NCBI RefSeq assembly: GCF_009866525.1
Contig: NZ_CM020866.1
Span: 991,453-1,055,452, forward strand
Source of the DNA: Spiroplasma poulsonii
GTDB taxonomy: Bacteria > Bacillota_I > Bacilli_A > Mycoplasmatales > Mycoplasmataceae
Length of the DNA: 64,000 bases
Reading direction: 5' to 3'
A program made the translations under genes and the position numbers. Positions 54,597 through 64,000 of the stretch are shown piece by piece. Position 1 is the first letter of the stretch. The number at the start of each line of letters is the position of its first letter. The notes below the pieces were generated by a model. It was not told the DNA's origin and did not search any database. It saw only the letters and a list, made by a program, of their open reading frames with translations.

Positions 54597-56771
54597 TTAA
54601 TATAAGAAATAAATTTGTTTTCAAGCTCCACTTTGCGTCGAACCGATTCCATTCGTAACTTCACCTGAACGAACATAACTATCAATTTTAGTAATAATTC
54701 ACATTGGTTGTTCTAAATTACCAACATTAGTTCATTCAATATGATATTTATGACTAACTGGTTTTAAATTATCTGATAATCCTAACCCGCTATAGGCGAT
54801 GTTTTCTTGTTTATTATCAATACTATAAAACTGTTTTGGATTGTAATGATCATCATAAAATTGATCATTAACATTAATTTGATTAGTACGACTTTCAGTA
54901 TATAGCTTTGTTACTGAACTATCACCCACACCATTGTATTCAAAATCATATGATAAGCGTTCTTCCGCACCAACTACTTTTTGCGTATATTGTGGATTAC
55001 TTACTGTTCAATATTTATCATCAACAACATATTGTAATACGTTTTCATGAAGCGTTTTCATCACATTATTAACACCCGCAAAAAAAGGACTATTACTATT
55101 AAAGAATAAGTAATTATAATCTTGATACGCAATGGCATGTGTATCAGAAATAGCAACTAATAAATGTTGTAATAATGAATTGTCTTCAAATTTGTTTGTC
55201 CCATTATTTCAACCCATTGTTTTTAAAACATTGTTTAAATTTGTTGTTGTTAACTCTTCAAAAGAGTTTGCTAAGTTTTGATAACCACTTAAAGTTGTCA
55301 AAATATCATTATCACTAGTTAAAGTTTTAATTAAATCTGTTAAATCAAAGAAAATATTTGATAAAGTAAATTTAAAATTAACTTTATCACCTTGTAAAGC
55401 CAAGAGAATATCTAATAATTGTTGTAAACTTGTTTTTTGTGCTTGTTCTGAAGTTAACAAAATTGCAATTTTTATTTTTTCAGATAGACTATCAATAATA
55501 TTATTTGTTATTTTAAGATTTAATTCTTTTTGGGTTGTTGATGACAATTTTTTTCAAATATTTAGTAATAATTCACCAACATGACCAATATTTTGATAGT
55601 TTCCAACAAGATTATTATCATTATAAGTTTTAAAATCAGGAATTTTTTTATTCATAATGGCCCCTACTAAATCAAAATTATGATATCCCTTGCTTGCTTT
55701 GCCATTTAACTTTGTTAATAATTCTTTTGCTTCCGTGCTTTGTTCTACTAATCCTTTTAATTCATCATTAATTCTTTCTTCATTACTTGAAAAAAATCAA
55801 CTACTCTTAATTCCTGCAAAAGAATTAATTTGTTCTAAAAATTCACTAATAATTACTCGCAATAAAACATAAATTGGATTTGTTTCTACTTGAGCATCTT
55901 TCCCAATAAAGTTAAAAATATTATTTAAAAACAACGCACTAATTTGAGCACCTAAAGGATTTTCATCAACTTGATTTAACATTGATAAAAATTGTGCTGT
56001 TTTACCATAGATGGCCGTTAAAGTTGAAGTTTTTTCAATCGTATATTCATTATCACCAAATTCATATTGTGGTTTTAAACCAGTACTTTGTTCAGTATCA
56101 ATAAATAAATTTTTGTCTTTAACACCAACATGTTGGTAATTATAGAAAGGATTGGTTGACAGTCCCATTCCTCCTGCAGGATAACTAACATAAAAAGCAC
56201 GTGTTGCTGGCATTCAAAACTTAATACCAACATTGTTCATTAAAGTTGACAATGCACCCATGTCATAGTTATAACCTAATAATTCACTTCGATTAAGATC
56301 AATTTCTTGTTTTGCAGGGTCAAAAAAACCATTCGCAAGAAAATCACGATAATAATAATTATTATACATTCCAATATAATATTGTGGTAATAATTGTTCA
56401 CGTGTTGACTTCGGATCAGCATTTTTTGTGTGGGCAATCATTTTATTGTAATTGTTGTTAAAATCTTGAATTAATTTTGATAAATTAATTTTTTGATTAT
56501 TGTAAGTATAAATACTTGGAATTGATTTTCAATATGATGCTGGAGCATATAAACTTCGCACAAGTTCACTTGGGTTAAAATTTAAATTTTCATGACGTGC
56601 TAATAAGGAAATTTTTGTTAGCAACCCTGTTGTATTAATCATACTACGAAGTTTTTCAGAAATATCATTGTTGTCATTATTACTGTCATTTTTATGGCGA
56701 CAAGCTAATAACGGCATGCTATTTCCAACTACAACAGTTGTAATAGCAAAAAAACTTAATATTTTTTTCAT
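54597..56771 (-). CDS. Large lipoprotein of 724 residues, first gene of permease operon
   Basis: Signal peptide MKKILSFFAITTVVVGNSMP with lipobox 'LLAC' (Cys24), then a short Asn/Asp linker. The mature protein is mixed helical with Trp/Tyr clusters. A long helical stretch (~400-520, 'KITNNIIDSLSEKIKIAIL', 'SLQQLLDILLALQGD') may be a repeat scaffold. The C-terminal ~100 residues are beta-rich ('MWIITKIDSYVRSGEVTNG'). It heads the five-gene operon. Its size and position suggest a substrate-binding or adhesion role with the permease. Family unknown. Confidence 0.65.
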
Positions 56772-56824
56772 AAGATAAAACCTTCCCTTTGTAAATTATA
56801 AAAATAAATACTTTTTTATTTTAA

Positions 56825-56856
56825 TGAAAAAAAAAAAAAAAACAAGTAAAACTTGT
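56825..56856 (-). terminator. Terminator of groESL
   Basis: ACAAGT pairs with ACTTGT; a long A-run at 56826-56841 gives the U-run of the leftward RNA. Confidence 0.7.
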
Positions 56857-56883
56857 CTTTTGTTGAAATAAAATTCTTGTTAA

Positions 56884-58512
<1,629 letters not shown>

Positions 58513-58522
58513 TTAAAGTCTA

Positions 58523-58795
58523 TTATTCAATAATAGCTAAAACATCTTCGACAGAAATTAAAACTAATTTTCTATTATCATATTCAACTTCGGTTCCAGC
58601 ATATTCACGATAAAGAACTTTATTATTAATTTTTCCTTCAAATGCTTGTTCTTTTTCAACTTCGGTACTAATTGCAATTATTTTTCCGATATGGCTTTTG
58701 CTTTTCTCATCTTCTTGTAAATAAATTCCATTAATAAAAGTTTCCTCTTTTTCTTCTTTTGCTAAGACAATATTTTTGCCTAATGGTTTTATCAT
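58523..58795 (-). CDS. groS: 10-kDa co-chaperonin GroES
   Basis: 90 residues from MIKPLGKNIVLAKEEKEET. An AAGGAGGGA site 7 bp before this ATG decides the start over an upstream in-frame Met. The mobile loop 'EEKEETFINGIYLQEDEKS' differs from the common GGI form by using NGI. 'KVLYREYAGTEVEYDNRKL' and 'LISVEDVLAIIE' are typical. It caps GroEL rings. Confidence 0.92.
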   Translation of the reverse strand: MIKPLGKNIVLAKEEKEETFINGIYLQEDEKSKSHIGKIIAISTEVEKEQAFEGKINNKVLYREYAGTEVEYDNRKLVLISVEDVLAIIE

Positions 58796-58820
58796 CAAAA
58801 ATCCCTCCTTATTTATAATT

Positions 58821-58847
58821 TTAGCAAATGGCATATGTAACTGCCAA
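58821..58847. promoter_or_regulatory. Degenerate CIRCE (HrcA operator) before groESL
   Basis: TTAGCAAAT, nine bases, AACTGCCAA. Compared with the consensus TTAGCACTC-N9-GAGTGCTAA, six of nine positions match in each half and the spacing is exact. It lies just downstream of the promoter -10. Confidence 0.6.
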
Positions 58848-58852
58848 TAATA

Positions 58853-58881
58853 TATTTAACAAATTTTATTAATAAATGCAA
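58853..58881 (-). promoter_or_regulatory. Promoter of groESL
   Basis: Read leftward: TTGCAT (58881-58876), 17-bp spacer, TAAATA (58858-58853). Confidence 0.55.
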
Positions 58882-58904
58882 GTGTTTTTGTCTTAGAAAC
58901 AGAA

Positions 58905-58928
58905 AAAAACAAACTGTAGTTTGTTTTT
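58905..58928. terminator. Stem-loop upstream of groES
   Basis: AAAAACAAACT pairs with AGTTTGTTTTT with a 2-base centre; U-runs are possible on either strand. Confidence 0.6.
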
Positions 58929-58960
58929 TTATTTTAAATAATTATTTAAATTTATAAAAA

Positions 58961-59005
58961 AAATAAAGAATTTAGTAATTTAAAAATTACTTCATTCTTT
59001 ATTTT
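58961..59005. terminator. Second long stem-loop
   Basis: AAAGAA...GTAATT pairs with AATTAC...TTCTTT around TAAA. It probably insulates groESL from the accessory DNA on the right. Confidence 0.5.
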
Positions 59006-59133
59006 ACTATACCGTAAAAAAATAGTTGTTAAATATTCCGACATAACATTTTAAAACTATTAATAAAATTAAATATCTTTTGTCCTTTTATTACCATTTG
59101 TAGAATAAACGATGAAATAGGACAAAAAAATCG

Positions 59134-59157
59134 ACCCTTATTAGGGTTGTTTTTTTT
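59134..59157 (+). terminator. Rightward terminator without a gene
   Basis: ACCCT-TATT-AGGGT followed by a T-run. No intact rightward gene lies before it, so it marks a lost gene or element end. Confidence 0.55.
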
Positions 59158-59239
59158 ATTTTTAAACAATCTTACAATTTAATATATGTGTTCTAACAAA
59201 TCGGTATAAAATCCGTGAGTAATAAAATAGACGCTTTAA

Positions 59240-59430
59240 AAAGCGATAGTCGTGATAAGTGCAGGGTTAACATCGAACGACAATAAAAATAGAGATGGTC
59301 ACTTTATAAATAAATTTGCGATAGCATTAGGCTCTTCAAGGTGCAAGTGAATTTATTTTAAAAACTGAACGCTTTGACCTGAAATGGTGCGGATGAAGAG
59401 AGAGAAAACTCTCTGGCTACACAAAGAAAA
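59240..59430. other. Inverted relative of the phage regulatory region
   Basis: Matches 8878-9075 in reverse complement (for example AGCGTTCAG, CACCTTGAAGAGCC, ATGGTCACTTT), with a ~45-bp segment missing. The overlapping 74-codon frame is not conserved. It belongs to a third, otherwise lost phage copy. Confidence 0.7.
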
Positions 59431-59442
59431 AACACCTACAAA

Positions 59443-59468
59443 TTGTAGAACATTGTAGTACTTTGTAG
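59443..59468. repeat. TTGTAG iterons, 10-bp period
   Basis: TTGTAG occurs at 59443, 59453 and 59463, one helical turn apart, between the regulatory element and the start of the next gene. Confidence 0.75.
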
Positions 59469-59486
59469 TTAATTGATGGAGGTTAT

Positions 59487-59714
59487 ATGAAAAATAAAAT
59501 TAACAAAATAATTAAATTAATTGAAAATTTAGAAATAAGTGGTAGTAGTTGAGATGAATCAAGCGTTTTCAGCCCTATTTTAGAAATAATTTTAAAAAAA
59601 CAAAATTTTAAATACGAAGAACCTTATCAGTTTTATCATCAAATTCACGATAATTTATATAAAAATTGCCAAACATGTAAAAGTAAATGTAAAACAAGTT
59701 ATAAAACTCATTAG
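59487..59714 (+). pseudogene. Phage early gene, cut by IS5
   Basis: Starts MKNKINKIIKLIENLEISG after GGAGG and contains 'CQTCKSKCKTSYKTH', a Cys cluster, before a stop created by the IS5 junction (TAG at 59712-59714). It holds the position that the 38-residue CxxC gene has in the other copies. Remaining length is 75 codons. Confidence 0.5.
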
Positions 59715-60604
59715 ACTTCTTGCGATACCCTTTTTTATTAAAATATTATTATAAAATATAATTTATGAGGACATAAAAATATGAACAATAATAAATTTAA
59801 TACTCTTAATGATAGAGAATGGTTAAGATTAACAGGAATAAAAAAATCCACTTTTAATAAAATGTTAGATATTTTAAAAGTTGCTGAAATAGAAAAATTT
59901 AAAAAAGGTGGTAAAACTAATAAATTATCATTAGAAAATAGATTATTGATGACTTTATTATATTGACGAGAATATCAGACTTATTTTCATCTTGGTAAAA
60001 GTTTTGATATTAGTGAGGCTAATTGTTATCGTAATATTAAGTGAATTGAAGATATTTTAATTAAAAACTCTGATTTTCAACAACTTGCTGGTAAAAAAGC
60101 ACTAATAAATGATTATTTTAATGATAAAACTATTATTATTGATGCTACCGAAACTCCAATCCAACGCCCAAAAAAAGACAAAAACAATCTTATTCTGGTA
60201 AAAAGAAAAAACACACGATCAAAACACAAGTAATTATCGAACAAGAAACCAAAAAAATTATTGCAACAAGTTTTTCGCTCGGAAAAAAACATGATTATGC
60301 TTTATTTAAAGAATCAAAAATCCCAATTTTAAAAAATACCAAATTAATAGTTGATAGTGGTTATCAAGGAATACAAAAAAATCACAATAATGTTCTAATA
60401 CCTACAAAGAAAACAAAGAAAAACCCTTTAAACAAAGAACAAAAGCAATATAATAGACTAGTTTCAAAAATGAGAATTATTATTGAAAATATTTTTGCTA
60501 TTCTTAAAAAATTTAAAATTATTACAGAAAAATATCGTAATCGAAGAAAAAGATTTGGTTTAAGATTTAATTTAATTGCCTCAATTTATAATTTACAATT
60601 ATTA
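59714..60604 (+). mobile_element. IS5-family element, copy 6 (3' end lost)
   Basis: Complete left part up to 'SIYNLQL', then copy 7 begins. The last ~174 bp are missing and do not reappear after copy 7. Confidence 0.8.
59781..60604 (+). pseudogene. IS5 transposase, copy 6, 3'-truncated
   Basis: OrfA (59781-60233) and nearly all of OrfB are present, with the DDE residues and slip site intact. Only the last few codons differ because the frame runs into copy 7. Confidence 0.75.
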
Positions 60605-61669
60605 GACTTCTTGCATTACTTGTTAAAAAATTGCAAATATTTGTAAAAAAGATACTAATAGAAAAATATAATTTTAATTAATTATGTTTTTTATTTAAAA
60701 ATTTAATATTTTTCCACAACGAAAAATTAATTTATTATTTAAATTATTTAATTTTAAATAAATATTTTATGTTAAATATAATAATTGTAAATTATAAATT
60801 GAGGCAATTAAATTAAATCTTAAACCAAATCTTTTTCTTCGATTACGATATTTTTCTGTAATAATTTTAAATTTTTTAAGAATAGCAAAAATATTTTCAA
60901 TAATAATTCTCATTTTTGAAACTAGTCTATTATATTGCTTTTGTTCTTTGTTTAAAGGGTTTTTCTTTGTTTTCTTTGTAGGTATTAGAACATTATTGTG
61001 ATTTTTTTGTATTCCTTGATAACCACTATCAACTATTAATTTGGTATTTTTTAAAATTGGGATTTTTGATTCTTTAAATAAAGCATAATCATGTTTTTTT
61101 CCGAGCGAAAAACTTGTTGCAATAATTTTTTTGGTTTCTTGTTCGATAATTACTTGTGTTTTGATCGTGTGTTTTTTCTTTTTACCAGAATAAGATTGTT
61201 TTTGTCTTTTTTTGGGCGTTGGATTGGAGTTTCGGTAGCATCAATAATAATAGTTTTATCATTAAAATAATCATTTATTAGTGCTTTTTTACCAGCAAGT
61301 TGTTGAAAATCAGAGTTTTTAATTAAAATATCTTCAATTCACTTAATATTACGATAACAATTAGCCTCACTAATATCAAAACTTTTACCAAGATGAAAAT
61401 AAGTCTGATATTCTCGTCAATATAATAAAGTCATCAATAATCTATTTTCTAATGATAATTTATTAGTTTTACCACCTTTTTTAAATTTTTCTATTTCAGC
61501 AACTTTTAAAATATCTAACATTTTATTAAAAGTGGATTTTTTTATTCCTGTTAATCTTAACCATTCTCTATCATTAAGAGTATTAAATTTATTATTGTTC
61601 ATATTTTTATGTCCTCATAAATTATATTTTATAATAATATTTTAATAAAAAAGGGTATCGCAAGAAGTC
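60605..61669 (-). mobile_element. IS5-family element, copy 7 (1065 bp)
   Basis: Complete, with TA at 60603-60604 and 61670-61671. It forms an inverted pair with copy 6. Confidence 0.85.
60767..61602 (-). CDS. IS5-family transposase, copy 7
   Basis: Same frameshift fusion as copy 1, intact. Confidence 0.85.
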
Positions 61670-61670
61670 T

Positions 61671-63916
61671 AATGAAATTAACTTTGTTTCAAATTACTCT
61701 GGAAGTTTAATTGACCAACGTAATATTCATGATCCAACCGGAAAAAATAACGATTTAACATCATTATTAAATGCTAAATTTCAAATGTACTAGGGAATGA
61801 ATATAATGATTGAAAACAATATATTCAACCTTATGCTTTTAGTGACTTAACACGAAAAGCTACAACAACAATTAAATTTAAAAATCCTACTAATAACCGG
61901 CAAGAAGTTTGAACATTTGAAACCCCAATAAAGATTATGTTATCAAAAGATTATTGAAGTAATGAGTTAAATGAGAGATTGCATATTCTACCTGGTAAAG
62001 TAGTCAATCCAGATGATTCAACAAAAGGAATGGTAACAGATGAACCTGAACAATTGACCCCACCTGATACTTCAAAAAATTATGGGGGTAAGTGAAGATA
62101 CCATACAACAGTTGGATTAGAATTTGATGCTTTAAAACAAGCAGAAGATGGAACAGTTAATCCTGAATGAGTTGAAATAAATGGCGTTAAAATTGATGTT
62201 TTAGATAATAAATTTATTGCTACACTAGAAGATAATCGTATTAAGGGAGAAGAGAAAAATGATTATTCTATTGTAATTCGTCATAAAGATAGTAAATATG
62301 ATATTACTTATTCAATTGATATTGTTATTGAAACGTTAGTACCAAATTTAAAGTTAAAATGACATGCATGAGATCCAGAACACAATCCACAACAAAAAGA
62401 ATTAATTACTCCAAATTTGGAAAATGGTCAGCCTAATTCTAAATATGATAAAGAAATCAATCCAAAAACCGGTACTAAAACTCAAATTATTTGAGTTAAA
62501 CAAAAATCAACTGTGCCTTTTCCGTTAGACCCATTAAGCAAAAATGGTGAAGTTATAAACCCAGAAAAGAATCCAGAAGAATATGATTTGGGCTTTATTG
62601 TTGAAGGTTCGGTTGTGGGGAAAGGTGTAAATCAAACTTTTTCAAGTGAGGCAATAAAAAATGTTTACCGGGAAGGAATTGATGAAAAATCATTTAAAGC
62701 CTTTGAAAAACCAGATGATATACAAAGAAACACTAAAATAACTTCAAATACAGCAACGCAGTATTGATCAGACAGTGGAATTTGGCATTATACCGTAGAA
62801 ATGTCAGATAAAACTACGGCCCAAAAATATGCTATTATAGGTCCTGAATATCAAAATCAGTATCCCCGTTTTTTAGATATTGTTGAAAATAATCAAGCAG
62901 TTGAATTTTGAACAACAATTCATGGTGTTCATTTAAAAAATTATTTAGCAACTTATAAAAATTTAGATTCTACCGGGATTGCCGGATTAAGTTATGAGCA
63001 GGTGTTAGCATATTGAAAAGATTATACAAGTGATGTTATTGCTCAAAAAATTCCACCAAATCCAACGCCTGAAAATTACCAAGATATTAATGGCAATATA
63101 GATGTCTTAAAATTAAATGAAGAAGAAGTTAACCCAATTAAGGATGCAATTATTGATAAGGTTAAAAGATATGTTGCTAAATTTAGTAATAAAGCTATTC
63201 TTGGCATTGATTATCAGATTAAAACTCCTGATGGTAAAGATATTACAGTTGACGCATCCGGGTTAGAACCTTTACTAAATAATAAAGATAATCCACAATT
63301 TTTAACAGTTTCAGTTAGCACCTTGGTTACATCAACAATTTTAATTGGTAATGCGACTTTGTCAACCCGCAATTCATCAATTTATAATCCAGAAACTAGC
63401 TATTATTTAAGCAAAATAAAATTTAAAGATTATACATATAATTTTGCTGGTCAAACTCCAGAGCAACTAAGAGATTGATTATTAAGAAATAATGATAATT
63501 ATTTTAAACAATACGGATATAAATCATTAGTATTAAATACAGATTATGGAATTACTGGTAATAAAATACCAATATCTGATCCTAATACACATCATAATAC
63601 ACCGGGTGATTTATCTGATGAATTATTAACTAATTTTCTAGATAATTCAGTAGAAATTAGAACCTTGACAATTATTGTATATGCTGATGATGCAACTGAT
63701 TTGGCGGTTGGTCAATCACAATTTATTTTAACAAATGATTCAGGTTCAACGCTAGTTCCACCTGACCCGCCAGTTCCACCAAATCCACTTGACCCAGATA
63801 TTAATTTTCAACATAAATATTTATTATGACTATTACCTGTTATTTTATGTCCAATGATAGGAATAGGCATTGGTGTTATATGGTTTATAATTAGAAAAAA
63901 GAAAAGAATTAAGTAA
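61671..63916 (+). pseudogene. Adhesin-like surface protein, C-terminal ~745 codons
   Basis: The 5' part is lost at the IS5 end. A first piece (61671-61791, 'NEINFVSNYSGSLIDQRNI') stops at TAG, and a one-base shift near 61790 leads into the long frame 'GNEYNDWKQYIQPYAFSDL' onwards. The outer region is Asn/Asp/Thr-rich. A Pro-rich spacer (VPPDPPVPPNPLDPD) precedes one membrane span (LLPVILCPMIGIGIGVIWFI) and a basic RKKKRIK end. That architecture is the one of Spiroplasma adhesion-related proteins (ScARP/P89 type), which are anchored at the C-terminus and bind insect cells. The assignment is by layout. Confidence 0.6.
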
Positions 63917-63932
63917 GTTTGCTTAATTCTTT
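63903..63932. terminator. Bidirectional terminator at adhesin end
   Basis: AAGAATTAAG pairs with CTTAATTCTT around a short loop. It overlaps the ends of the adhesin gene and the leftward gene beyond it. Confidence 0.8.
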
Positions 63933-64000
63933 TTATGTCGTTTCATTTTTAATTGGGCATCAACCGTTAAAATTAATTGTCGTCAATTTTTATATGGTTT
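63923..64000 (-). CDS. C-terminus of a gene continuing beyond the window
   Basis: 25 codons are visible, ending 'LTVDAQLKMKRHKKN'. One TGA Trp. Too short to identify. Confidence 0.5.

Noticed and set aside
59443-59468. CRISPR-like reading of the TTGTAG repeats
   Set aside because: The repeats are 6 bp with 4-bp spacers and no cas gene is near; they look like protein-binding iterons.

Overview
The window is a stretch of Spiroplasma chromosome, most likely from a citri-clade species. TGA must be read as tryptophan for almost every long gene, the DNA is very AT-rich, there is a spiralin homologue, and many prolipoproteins carry Cys24 lipoboxes. There are also plectrovirus (SpV1-type) coat genes and a truncated transmembrane adhesin. 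No tRNA, rRNA or CRISPR array was seen.

Layout. 1-600: start of a surface protein on the minus strand behind a promoter with a (TA)12 tract. 640-9766: first copy of a double-stranded-DNA-phage-like block. It has scaffold, capsid, fibre and membrane genes rightward, then a convergent RecT/RuvC early module leftward from a GC-richer, hairpin-rich region. 9767-11326: UPF0236 transposase fragment and an IS3-family element. 11327-16471: second, truncated and partly decayed copy of the same block. 16476-18244: threonine dehydratase remnant split by an IS5-family element. 18278-21177: ABC exporter (ATPase and permease). 21305-23228: inverted pair of IS5 elements. 23229-24834: phage terminase and protease remnants, cut by a second IS3 copy (24835-26050). 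26051-27000: plectrovirus coat module.

27270-28510: chitinase pseudogene. 28585-29904: DEAD-box helicase. 30175-30876: spiralin. 31074-31788: two unknown genes. 31878-34039: a UPF0236 gene split by IS5. 34166-35432: lipoprotein with a poly-G frameshift, also hit by IS5. 35801-37813: M60 peptidase pseudogene. 38357-39667: PAP2 phosphatase. 39732-46098: a housekeeping block (membrane protein, Xaa-Pro aminopeptidase, dxs, unknown gene, xseB, xseA).

46179-56771: a five-gene leftward operon coding two lipoproteins, an exported protein, a small membrane protein and a giant FtsX-like permease, with no ATPase beside it. 56884-58795: groESL with a degenerate CIRCE operator. 59240-61669: phage regulatory remnant and another inverted IS5 pair. 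61671-63916: broken adhesin-like gene. The end of a further minus-strand gene lies at the right edge.

The window divides into stable blocks (helicase, dxs-xseAB, groESL, the two transporter clusters) and decaying accessory DNA shaped by phage insertion, seven IS5 copies, two IS3 copies and recombination between them. The duplicated phage block does not match the SpV1 (plectrovirus) or SpV4 (microvirus) gene plan as I know them. It is the best candidate here for an undescribed element.
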